From: Lepisosteus oculatus
Taxonomy: Eukaryota; Chordata; Actinopteri; Semionotiformes; Lepisosteidae
Direction: 5' to 3'
DNA length: 64,000 nt
NCBI RefSeq assembly: GCF_040954835.1
Contig: NC_090723.1
Location: 7,698,001 to 7,762,000 of the forward strand
Part shown: piece by piece, positions 11,341 to 22,117 of the stretch
Numbering within the stretch: the first letter of the stretch is position 1
How the letters are laid out: the number at the start of each line of letters is the position of its first letter
The notes under the pieces: generated by a model
The model's database searches: none
The model's input: only the letters and a program-made list of their open reading frames with translations
Told to the model about the DNA's origin: nothing
Position numbers and translations under genes: made by a program

Positions 11341-12960
11341 TAAATTTTATATCCACAGATTTCCTGTTGTACATTTAGATGCATCATTTTCAAATAATAC
11401 ATCTTCTTCACCTCCGCTAGCATTAGGTGTTATATATTTATGTGAAATGAATGCGTACTTTCTATGTTATTGTGCGTGCTGCGTCCATATTATTAGAGGA
11501 CACCGATATTATGTAACTTCTATTTAGTACAATATATTTTCCAATGGTTAATGGGTGAAGAACATAACACGTGTAATTTTAGCTGGTCTTAAAAGCTTCC
11601 AAACAAAATAGTTCTTCTTTAAACTGGGGATGGTGTCAATTTTTAAATAAATCTTAAATGTGTTCATGGCTGCCAACGTTAAAGCCCCAAAGGTTAAGAA
11701 GAGTTCAATATCGCATTATTCTGTTATTCTATTCCCCAGTTAAAGTACCACACAGTACCACGCAGTATACAAGTCAGTTAACAGTATGTTTGAAGGATTT
11801 ATACTGGTAAACCCCATTGGTCTCTGCCTCGTCTCGTTGTGTTAATAGCAGGATTTAGAAATGATAACTTTCTCGAAAATGTATTTTTGTGGTTTAGGCG
11901 ATATTTACGTGATGACGACCCCAACAACCAAAATAATATATTTTATAACTGATATCACCACATGTAAAATATCCTAAACTACATAACACATTCTAAATTA
12001 ATCACAAGCTTTCAGACTTTTCACTTACGTAAACTGTGATATTTTGTAAAACTGCCCAGTATATGATTATATTAAATATGAAAATCTTAAACAGTACGAT
12101 GTCAAAATTATTCTTAATATTTTAAAGCTCTGTCTGGCATTGATACAAGCAATCAATGTAATAATTAACTGATAAAGGCCTTCTCTTAATGTGTCGGTTT
12201 GTTATAACTTGTACAATCGATACAGTACATTAATTATACCGGATACAATTAATTTATTAAAATTATATCCAAGACTCTTTTGATTATGTTACGTTGTTAA
12301 ATTGACTTTGATTATTTATTTTAAAGAGACACATTCAGCATGTTTTTTTACAGAACGTTAGAGTAAACGTCACTCTGGTTAAAAGTCTGCGGGTTTTAAA
12401 ATTATTTTATTATAAAACTGCTAGTTATAAAAGCAGATATTTAAAATTGTGTTTTGTTTTTAAATCTGCTTGTTAATTTAATTTGTCTGTTTAACCTTTA
12501 AGGTGGAAGCTCTTTGGATCACATAAAACTACATCTAGTTTCTTGGGGGAAAAAACTAAGTGTTAAAACATGGAGGTAGGCATTTAGAAAAACAGACAAA
12601 TCAACACTTGTTTAAATGGAAAAAAGGATTTAGATTTTGAAAGTCGGCATTAAGTTGTAATGCAACAATATACGTAGAATATCAATACACGGAAAATACA
12701 TTGTAAGAACACCTACTCTTTTCATACCTGTTTTTCAGGGCAAATACAATTGGAATAAGTATGGAACACGAAAATATAAATTTTGGTGTTCATAAAATAA
12801 TTCATTGTTTCTCAAGTTTTACAGGCGTGAAGTTTGACTTGTCTGTAACTGGACAAATAAAAAAACAGACTTCTGCGTTTCCATGAGGTAAGAATGTTGT
12901 CACCCTCGCTTGGCTGCGAGCCCGCCGTCTTACACTACATTTGGTGGAATCTTTGACTCA
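9246..12960. other. AT-rich spacer upstream of interferon C
   Basis: No exon, signal peptide or CAWE motif was found on either strand. It contains one AAT microsatellite (listed separately). The composition is strongly AT-rich from 11,400 to 12,900. Confidence 0.5.
11275..11341 (+). repeat. (AAT)n microsatellite
   Basis: About 20 uninterrupted AAT units preceded by two GAT units. It is likely length-variable between individuals. Confidence 0.95.
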
Positions 12961-12967
12961 CGTTGGC

Positions 12968-12974
12968 TATTTAA
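12968..12974 (+). promoter_or_regulatory. TATA-like box of interferon C
   Basis: TATTTAA 52 bases before the start codon, matching in place and sequence the TATTTAAG of genes D and E. Unlike B, D and E, no GAAANNGAAA core is obvious in the preceding 150 bases. Confidence 0.45.
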
Positions 12975-13025
12975 TAGAATCAGTTCCTAATACTGCAGTT
13001 TGTTTATCGTTCCTGTTGTGACACA

Positions 13026-15024
13026 ATGACACTGAAAGGAGTCCTGTGGCTCTGTGTTTTCTTCTGCCTGCCGCAGGTCCGGTCCAGTCCAAGCAGATGC
13101 ACCTTCAAACAGCGTCTGATTGAAATCAGCCTGCAGCATCTTGATGAGCTGGTGAGACTGGACAGAAATCCATCAAGTTTCGAAACACGGAATCTTTTAT
13201 TATTTAATGACTTTTTTTTTTGCTCTTCCATTTAAGGGAGAACCTTTCTCTAAACACTGCATCAGAGACAACGTTTTAATTCCTTTTCCAAAGGATGCAT
13301 ACACGACTGCTGTGGATTCGCAGGTGAAGTGGAGTCTTTTCTTGGTGCTGCACGATCTCACCAAAGATAACCTAAACCAGTCGCACTTCAGATCAAAATG
13401 AATCGCTCATTCTAATTTTATTTCGTTTGCATGTTGTCACATTTAGCTTTTTTTTTTAATTTACACTCAGAGTAAATCTTTGTCTACATTGTAAGTAGTA
13501 CTGGATGCGAAGGAGAGATGTGCTGTACTTCGTAAATTGGTCTGTTTTGAAACCGCCGGTGAAATTCCAAAAGAAGTTTCTATTAATGTAAATGTCGTGT
13601 AGACTCTCGCCCCGATTCTTGGGTTGCATTTCTCCAACTCGAGTTTTGTTTTCTTTGTTTTCCTGTGCGCAGGGAGAAATACAGCTGGTGGTTTATGAAA
13701 CGCTGAAAAGCATTAACAGCCTTTTTGAGAAGGAAGACACGCCGTCAACATGGAACCAGAGACAACTAGATGACTTTCAGAATATCGTTTTTCGTCAGCA
13801 TCATGAATTCAAGAGATGTGTAAGTTCCAAAACTTAGCGAAAAGCGTGTTACAAGTTATCTGGCTTTTTTTTTACCCACATAGTGTCTGAGATGACTCGG
13901 CAAGTGTGGTTATCACGGCATAAACCCGAAAAAAGGTTAAAAAAAACAGAGAGAAATTGTTCTGAAACATGGACAATTCATGCATTATAATTGTTTTGAA
14001 GAGATCTGGGGAGAATTCTGGGCTGTCGTTTCCACAACCTGTCGCATGACTATGAATTCGATAGTCTCTTACCCAACCACCCACGAGGCTACATGCATTT
14101 CAAATAACATTTTCTTGAAACACGAAACTTCACCTTTAAAATCCCAAGATTCTACCGAGATGAATGGCCGAACATTATTTGCCCCTCAACTCGCTTTGAA
14201 ACGCGCATCCCTTTTCATCTCGTCTTTTGAGTGTCTTGAGTAATGTAATGTTGATCAACATTTACTTGCAAATCCCGATCTTGAAAAGTCTCGCTTAAAC
14301 TTCTGCGCTGTAACGCAGTGACGCTCCACGCAGATCTGATTAACGCTCACGGGTGGCTTGCCTTTTTAAATGTTGGGTGATTGCAGATGAAGAGAAATAA
14401 GGGGAGAAAAAGACTCTCCAATTCCTCATCCGGGGACAGGACTGCGCTGGTGAAGATCTACTTTAAGAAAATGCAAAGAGTTCTGGAAGAAAAGGTATCA
14501 CATTAATCATATTATTGCTGAACTCTGATGGAAAACCTATTTTAAAAATCTATATCTCTGGGTCTATCTAATGTAATTCGTAAATTGTGCGCCTGTTTGG
14601 ATGTAAGTCATATGATTCGTACGTCTTTGGTGTAATCGATACCAAAGTTTTCAAGTAAACTGTTCAACAAGTGGTTGTTAAAAATACCTTGTTTGTCCTA
14701 CAGTTAAGCTTTACTGGTTAAAATTACTTTCTGTTTTAAGTAACAAATCATTGTGAATCTCGTTAACTATACTCTTAAATGTAACTTTATTTTGATATAT
14801 TAATAGTAATTCTAATTTTGTTTTGAATATGTGATCACCTCAAATAAGGCACGTGTACTTTTAGCCCCGAATTGTATTCAGTGCCCTACTTTCTAATTTA
14901 TTTTTCTTATTTCTTTCAGAATTACAGTTCCTGTGCCTGGGAAGTCATACGAAAAGAACTTAGACAGGTTTTACTAATCATCCTGGACCAATTTTCTGAC
15001 GGCTTGCTCAATACAAGCAGATGA
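13026..15024 (+). CDS. ifn: Type I interferon C (4-Cys fish type)
   Basis: Secreted antiviral cytokine. Exons are 13026-13151, 13237-13323, 13673-13819, 14387-14494 and 14920-15024, all phase 0 with GT/AG ends, giving 190 residues. The signal peptide (MTLKGVLWLCVFFCLPQVRS) is followed by SPSRC. The other cysteines are in SKHC (exon 2), FKRC (end of exon 3) and NYSSCAWE (exon 5). Exon 3 carries the typical VVYETLKSINSLFEKE helix. Exon 4 starts with a very basic stretch (MKRNKGRKR) followed by an NSS sequon and the conserved YFKKM helix. Compared with A it is one residue shorter in exon 3. The start codon is the first ATG after the TATA-like box. Confidence 0.94.
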
Positions 15025-15074
15025 GAATATTGATCGGCACATGTAATACTCACTGGAATTTGCAGTGAGGTGGT

Positions 15075-15700
15075 AAATTATTTATTTGAGTAATATGTAA
15101 ATGTGAAAAGCGTATTATTCAACATAACCGATTCTATTTATATAACTTATTTATTTAAACTATTTATTGAATAACCTGGAATTATTTTATTTTTATAAAA
15201 ATTATAAAACTGTGGAGTGGTGAAACTGTGAAAATGTATTTCTTACATGCCGGGAATATTTAAAAATGAATAACAAAATTGTTTAGAAAAAGGTCCAACT
15301 ATTAATGTCAACGAGTCAGTTATTAATCCTTAATAATGGATACATAGTACATTATGTGTTAACCAGTGACAAATATATATATATAAGCAACAATACGTTT
15401 TACATGCTAAAGTGAGCCTTCACACAGAGTGACATGAAGCGTTTTTACTTCATTGCATTTAGGCAATTATCACATAACATCTTCGGTTTAGATGCTTGCT
15501 GACATCTTCAATCGTATATACGGTTTTTTGTATTTCAACAGGCATATTAAAGCTAGGTTAATAGAGGATAATGCATTTATAACTTGTCTATCGTAGAAAA
15601 TACTTATCGTAGAGTATTTCATATTCATAATTAAGGGTTAACGAAGTGTTTATTATTGAACGTTATTTTTGAAGTTTGAACCGACTGTTAAGCCAATAAA
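15075..15700 (+). promoter_or_regulatory. AU-rich 3' UTR and likely poly(A) signal of interferon C
   Basis: TTATTTA motifs at 15078-15200 follow the stop codon. The first clear AATAAA is at 15695-15700, giving a longer 3' UTR than in the other copies. Confidence 0.5.
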
Positions 15701-16860
15701 CGCTGGTTTTAAACATGACAGATTCATGTGTCTGGAATATTGAGATATTTCGATAAACCTACCATAACCTGCAAAAGAAGTCGTGTGGCTGACACGTTCT
15801 TCCTTCATTTACGGCTCCATAACCTTGATAAGTGGAGCTGGGGCTGAACCGTACAGGTGAAACCGAATGACGTGTTAGTACGGGACAAGGTGCAGAAACG
15901 CTCATGCAGGTGAAAAACAATGAAAACGTGCAGGTCAATAAGATAGGGACACCAAAAGCAGACGCTAAATTCGACATTGTCTGGCGCAACACCTGGCAAT
16001 AAGCTACTCTGAGTTTCGGCTTGACAGTGATTGACTCTCTACAACGATGTTGTAGGCTGATGGATGTAGTCAATCATGCTGACACGAATTAGTTGAGCCT
16101 TAAGTTCCCTCGGGTGGAAATGCAGTAACTTCCTTAGCTATATTTCAAATTATCAGTCCCAGTGAATGATCTAGTTAATTACGTATTTTATATTATTTAA
16201 TATACTTTATAATTCTATAAAGTAATTCTGCAGTCCTGTGATTTCTACTCTTTGTAATAGCATCGCCTCTCGCTGCTTGTTATTTAAAAAAAAAACACTG
16301 CACAGTACTTGATCTGTGTCATTTTGCGACCTCTAATTCCTGTTCGGTAGCGACAGGGTAAAAATGCATGACATCTAGTGCTCGGGATTTTTTTTTTTTG
16401 CGTTAAGAAATCGAGACAATCGTTGCAAAGCCCAAATAAAGTTTCTTTTTAAAGCTGGTATGTATCTTGGAAGTCAAGCAAATACAGACGAAATGTTACA
16501 GGTATGGGGGCTCGTTCACGGAGAAATGTGGGGGCTGTTCTGAGAAAACTGGACCACAGCAGCACCTTTTCAGCCGTGGGTATTAGCTGCATCAGTGTGG
16601 TGCTTTATCAGTGTGAGGCGGGTCTGTTGGAATCCCAGACGGTTGAATGGGTCAGCAGGTACCACTCGCAATATTCCATGGACAGGCACACAAACAGACC
16701 AGGTGCCTGTGTTGCTTTAAAGTGTCAGATGACTTCTACTTGCAGGGGAAAGTGGGGTTATTAATGCAATTCTAACTGGACTATAAATGCAATTTTAATA
16801 GAGTTATAATTGCATTTTAATTAATGAAATAACAGTGGTGCAGTCCTACAAGTAGGGGTA
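15701..16860. other. Spacer between interferon C and a LINE end
   Basis: Short open frames only, none with a recognisable motif or splice support. Confidence 0.5.
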
Positions 16861-16864
16861 TACC

Positions 16865-17606
16865 TGGATAATAAACTGGAGTGGACTATTAACAATGCCA
16901 CTTTCTGTACAAGAAAGGTCAGAGCCGACTATTTTCTTAGGAGGCTCAGGTCCTTTGGTGTGTGTGGAACACTGCTACGCGTACCATCTTCTACGCTGTT
17001 GTGTGCTGGGGCAGCAGCATCATGGCAAGAGACGTAAATACGCAATAAGCTCATCAAGAAGGCTGGCTCTGTTTTGGGGCTGAATCTTGGCCCCCTGGAG
17101 GTGGTGGCGGAGAGGAGAATGCTGGCCAAGCTCACAGCCATCATGAACAACGCCTCTCATCCGCTACATGGGACTATTATTAGACAGCGGAGCACTTTTA
17201 GTAACACACTGCTCCAGCTACAGTGCTCAAGGGAATGTTTTTGCAGGTCCTTCCTCCCAGCGGCTGTCAGACTGTATAACACTGCCCTAGGCTGGGCCTG
17301 TTAGCCCTTCATCTGCTCATCTATCTACGGACACTGCATTAATATACTGTTTATACTGAGGTATTTTCAATCTGTATATATATATATGTGCATTTTGCAC
17401 ATATTTTATGGTCTGACAGTGACTATTAGCACATTTTGCAAACACCTTTTTTCCTATTTTATTTTGTATTCTATATACTTATTTAATTATTCTAAAACTG
17501 TAGTTATTTTAATTTTAGTCTATTCTGATGTCTGTTTTGCTTTTCTTGGGCTGGGCTGCGGTAACGCCTCAGTTTCCCTTCGGGATCAATAAAGTCTTAT
17601 CTTATC
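16865..17606 (+). mobile_element. 5'-truncated L2-like LINE (3' end of reverse transcriptase ORF and 3' UTR)
   Basis: In two adjoining + frames (16,895-17,083 and 17,074-17,304) the sequence encodes the typical C-terminal end of fish L2/Rex-type LINE polymerases: a partly shifted LRSFGVC-like and CWGSS-like region, then EVVAERRMLAKLTAIM, SHPLH and RSFLPAAVRLYN. A 3' UTR ends in GGGATCAATAAAG plus TCTTATCTTATC. Only about 0.7 kb remains, as expected after incomplete reverse transcription, and frame changes show it is dead. The terminal repeat is shared with three SINE copies in this window. Confidence 0.8.
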
Positions 17607-18670
17607 AACAACACACTAATGATAATTAAGAGTTTTATTCCCCCAAAAAAGTAACCCTTCATCGCCGTGTTATTTGACACTGCGATGATATGACTGATAA
17701 TTGATCAATATGACTGATAATTTAGCTTCCACAACAAATACACAAATTCCACCTCAAAGTTTACTGCTGGACAACAAATAAAGAAGTGACAACCGTTGCC
17801 CTTTAAATGAGGTTGTGCAAGGGAGACGAACTCCCTTAAAGTACAGAAACTAACAACCATCTTGAAGGACCAAGCCAGCCCGTACACTCCAGGACGAAAC
17901 CGACGTGTATTGATTCCTTATACTTTGCCTTTAGACCGACAGACAGAGCTGTATGAATCTGTATTATACGGGCAGCGGGAACTTTGATATCAACTCATAG
18001 TCTGCATTACATTCGAAAGACCCGCTGGATCACTTTTCTTTCATAATAGTTTCTGCCACTGTGGCGTGGGCGAACGGTAATGGGATTTGCAAACAAAATT
18101 AGACTGATAGGCCTACTTGAGAATTACATGTTACATTACAAGTTTCAATATTAAAACGTCGCTGCTACAGCCCTAAAAAAATCTTCATGAAACACAGGAG
18201 AAGCCGAGACAACGATTCCATACAAATCACTTCTATGAAAAGAGTTCTTGATCGTTAGTATGGACTGAACATCATCCCTTTAAAGTCCATTGTAATCACA
18301 AAATGTTAACAGTCCATTTTACAAGCTTAATATTCTTAATCCTATCCATTATCGCCCCGACGAGTTAGAAATAAAAACTATTGCACATGAAAGACCGAAT
18401 GATGATGATTTGCGGAACCTTCTCAAGAAGAGAGGTTAAGGAGGATATACTGAGGGTCACGTTACAAAATGAACTTCGAACAAGAGAAAACAGCAGCTTT
18501 TACGCTTTAATGTTAGGTTTAAATACTCAGGCTTCACTAACCGCAAACAGCAACGCTAAACAAATCGCTGTAATAACAGCATCACACTACACACCGACAA
18601 TAAAAACCACGCAGCGCGGATGTTTAACACGAACTTCATCGAAAGGGAAAATCCTGCTCCGCGGTGTCAT
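17607..18670. other. Spacer upstream of interferon D
   Basis: No supported exon. The open frame at 18,381-18,743 runs into the interferon D promoter and has no motif. Confidence 0.5.
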
Positions 18671-18680
18671 TCATCAGGGA

Positions 18681-18728
18681 TTTCGTTTTCACTTCTTGTC
18701 CCGCTCTCCTTTCTCTGGACTATTTAAG
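18681..18728 (+). promoter_or_regulatory. ISRE and TATA-like box of interferon D
   Basis: TTTCGTTTTC at 18681-18690 is GAAAACGAAA on the other strand, a perfect GAAANNGAAA IRF core. TATTTAAG lies 30 bases further on at 18721-18728. The core promoter CTATTTAAGCCGC is shared with gene E, which suggests common descent and virus-inducible expression. Confidence 0.65.
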
Positions 18729-18895
18729 CCGCGATGGCACTAAGGAAAAACACGCACACGCGAAATTTGGTGAGACACCTCCGTGAGGTACTCCGATCAT
18801 CTCGTCCTCCCTCTCGATCACAGCGTTCGATTAAGCTGCTTTGACTTAGAAGAGTCTTCTGTTGCAGGTCACACGTCTATACGCCTGTTACCACA

Positions 18896-21100
18896 ATGGA
18901 ACTGAATGGATCCCTGTGGCTTTGCGTTGTCGTTTGCCTCTCGCAAGCTTGGTCGATGCCGACGAAATGCGCCAGATATCAATGGTTTCTGGTTGAAAAA
19001 AGCCTGGACATTCTTGAAAATCTGGTGAGGTCGAAGTATTCACACCTGAAGAAGGCTCCACGGCCGAAACGTTGTTTTCTTTCTTCTCTTTTCAGCATGG
19101 AATAAACCTATTACTTGTTCATATATATATATATTAAAATGTATAGTTGTGCTATTGTTATTTAATTATAAATTAAATCTCTCCTCATGTCATTCATTTT
19201 AAGGGAAAACGTAAGGGAGAAGGTTTCAACGCAGACTGCATCAAGGACAACGTCGTCACCGCTTTCCCTGAAGACGCCTTCTTGCTTGCAGACGACGGCC
19301 AGGTGAAGACCGCTTTTTCCTAGCGCTGCGTGACGTCACGCTGGTGAACAGTATAAACAGTAGGAGTATCTTAACACACGCGGTGACGTCACTCAAGTCA
19401 GCGGCGATTACATTCGTGGTGTTGATGCCGTTCAGAAAGGAGCTCAGATAAATATGATGTGTTGTGCCCGCTGGAGATATAATGAAGTAGCTCAAGTAGG
19501 GAGCCGCATCAGCATGCTTAGGCTGTAAAGGAACAAGTAAAGGTTTATTCCACGTTGAAAAGAGACATAACGTTTCGGGTGTGTGTCGACACCCAAAGAA
19601 GGCTCCACAGCCGAAAAGTTGTTTTCTTTCTTCTTTTCAGCGTGGAATAAATCTTTACTAGTTCCTAGAGATAAAATTGGGTTTGTTTGTTTTTTCCCCC
19701 CTTTCCCCGAACTCAGGAAGAAGACATCCAAGTGATGGTTTATGAAACGCTTCAGAGTATTCAGAGCCTTTTTGAAAAGGGAAGAAAGCCGAAAAAATGG
19801 GACGAATTCCGAGGCATCGTTCACCGGCAGCTTCAAGAATTCAAGACTTGTGTAAGTTCCGAACCGCAAAGACTAGCGGACTAGCAGACTCTGCGAAATG
19901 TATCCGCCTTTCGTACCGACTCAGCAGTGCGCATAACCTACACTGGCATTTGTGTCGATCGCAGGGTCCGAAACACCGATTGGGCAGCGAAACGATCGAC
20001 CCTGAAGATATAAATTCCTCTGATGCCAACAGAAGGACTCTGCTGAAGGCTTACTTTGAGAAAATGAAAAATATTCTAAAAGAAAAGGTAAGACATTATA
20101 ATCTAGGCCCGTCAATAACATTAGAACTATTTGAAGTACAATACAAATCACATAGCTGTGAACAATTTATTATTGTAAGTAGACATAAGAACTAACGTGT
20201 TTTAAAACTAGTTTCTGAAAGTCCATGCGGATTTAAACTTTATGTGACTTGTTAGAGGTAAAACTAAACTTGATGGACAGAATGGTGAGGTTTGTAGTGT
20301 TTATGATGTTATTTTGACATCTTAAATACCAAGAAATGAACAGATGCTTAAGTTCGTGCAGGTAAATCCAGGAGGAACTATCATGTGAGGTCTTTGTGAC
20401 TCTTCATTTTAAGGAAAAGTGGCAACACAAAATGGGTGTTCAAATTGACCTTTTATTCTGATTCTGTAGTCAGTAGTTCGGATAGATTCATGGTAGAGAT
20501 GCATTCAGAAATCAATAACTTCAAGAAACTCTTCTTTCCAGGAATAAAGAGCATACCTTCTTGAGACTTTTCATCTATGACATTGCTTTACTTAGATTGT
20601 CTAATACAACTTTCCTGAGATTTTTAAATATTTACTCTGTAAACCGGGTATGGAACTGGGAGTTTAATAACAGCTCTGATACTCACTGTTAGTATTTACA
20701 AAGTCTGCATGGGAAGTTGTTACTTAGTCATATGTAGCTACCAACGTATGAAGAGATCAGGCTGCAAGAGAGAAATGCTACTTAATTAATTAGTTCAGTT
20801 AACATTATACCATTTACTTTTGTCATTAAATTGCTGTTTTCTGTTTATCAAAAGAAAAACTAGACTGTTTCAAATAGTAGACTTCACAATGGGGTTTTTA
20901 CTTGACAAAGAGTCTTTGGTTTACACAGTTGGGGTTTGCCCACCTTATGTTATTATTCCATTATGTCCTGAATTACTTCTGGCCTTTTTGTCTTTCAGAA
21001 TTACAGACCCTGCGCCTGGGAAGTCATTAGGAAAGAACTCAGGTTGACCTTTTATGCCCTGCTAGACAATATTGACAGCTTACCCGGGGCACGTTCATAA
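18896..21100 (+). CDS. ifn: Type I interferon D (4-Cys fish type)
   Basis: Secreted antiviral cytokine. Exons are 18896-19024, 19216-19302 (or from 19204), 19717-19851, 19965-20087 and 20999-21100, all phase 0, giving 191 (or 195) residues. The signal peptide (MELNGSLWLCVVVCLSQAWS) is followed by MPTKC. Other cysteines are NADC (exon 2), FKTC (end of exon 3) and NYRPCAWE (exon 5). Exon 3 is five residues shorter than in A, B and E: the loop between the two helices is reduced to KPKKWDEFRG. Exon 4 has a longer acidic N-terminal part with an NSS sequon before YFEKM. Two in-frame AG acceptors 12 bases apart precede exon 2; paralogue alignment favours the second. Introns 1 and 2 contain related MITE-like repeats. 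Confidence 0.93.
19041..19121 (+). repeat. Half copy of a MITE-like repeat in intron 1 of interferon D
   Basis: Contains CCTGAAGAAGGCTCCAC, then a long pyrimidine run ending in TTTTCAG (19,088-19,095) and AATAAA (19,101-19,106). It matches the right half of the element at 19530-19666. Confidence 0.7.
19530..19666. mobile_element. MITE-like element with inverted ends, intron 2 of interferon D
   Basis: The left arm (19,530-19,577) and right arm (19,611-19,666) are imperfect inverted repeats of about 45 bases. The right arm carries a pyrimidine tract plus CAG (to 19,640) and AATAAA (19,646-19,651) in the sense direction of the host gene. No transposase is encoded. Confidence 0.65.
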
Positions 21101-21169
21101 TGTTGAACAGAACAACATCATCCTCATTGTACAAACGCGTTTTAACATGACTTCACTTTTCTATTGATA

Positions 21170-21244
21170 ATATAACTTATTTAAATTATATTTATTGAAA
21201 ACCTATTTATTTTTATGAGTTTTGTATTAAGATAAATGAATAAA
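21170..21244 (+). promoter_or_regulatory. AU-rich 3' UTR and poly(A) signal of interferon D
   Basis: TTATTTA motifs at 21176-21216 are followed by AATAAA at 21239-21244. Confidence 0.65.
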
Positions 21245-21830
21245 TGTTGTTATAAAACATCTCACTGTGTTTGCATTATTGTAAACTGATGCATCATTTT
21301 ACAGAGCAGAGTAATGAGCTGTAATGCACAGTATAGAAACAGGGTAACATTTTTCAAATAACCCCTCTTTTACTTGTGTGAGAAACTACTGTATGACTGG
21401 GGAATTTCTCCATTACATATTTGCTACTGCTGGCTCATTGCTGAAAACCTGTTTTAGGTTATAACGCGATGTCACACTTCCTTGTTTGTGATGTGTGTTT
21501 ATCAGCTGGGGATAAGAACAGAGGTATTTTGCTTCAAGATAAAGTTTGCAGTCATTAAGGGAGGTGACAAATGTATTCCAAATAAAACTGTATGGTATTT
21601 ATACAGTTCATCACAGCCAATGTCTTGACTTTGTGTATGACATTCTAGTCAGTTAAGCCAAATATTTGCATTCAAAATTTCACAGGTAGAATTCAAATAA
21701 CGGGATAAAAAAAGAGTAATTCTATTTTTCTAACTACATATTTTATATCCAAACCCATTATACCCAACTTGGTTCTCAGTGTGTATTCACCATTAAAGTA
21801 CAACACTGGGTGATGTGTGGCAGCTATTTT

Positions 21831-22117
21831 AGATAAGATAAGATCACTTTATTGGCCATATACAATGTCTTGCATTAGGAATTTGTCTTTTAGCAGACCC
21901 CAGCTTACTCTCCATGAGACACACAGACATGGGGAGAGAAGCTTGGGGTCAGAGCGCAGAGTCAGACATTTATACGGCGCCCCTGGAGCAGCTGGGGTGA
22001 AGGGCCTTGCTCAGGGGCCCAATGGAGTAGGATTCCTCTGCCGGCCGCGGGATTCGAACCGGCAACCTTCCAGCCACAGGCGCAGATCCTGAACCACAGA
22101 GCCACCACTCCACCCAA
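21831..22117 (-). mobile_element. tRNA-derived SINE, copy 1
   Basis: On the - strand the element starts with a tRNA-like head holding an A box (TGGCTCTGTGG) and a B box (GGTTCGAATC, 22060-22051). It ends in AATAAAGTGATCTTATCTTATC at the + side start. Related copies lie at 41806-42083 and 46694-46940. The end resembles that of the L2-like LINE at 17591-17606. Confidence 0.85.

Noticed and set aside
11223-11423. Poly-isoleucine open frame
   Set aside because: Translation of the AAT microsatellite.
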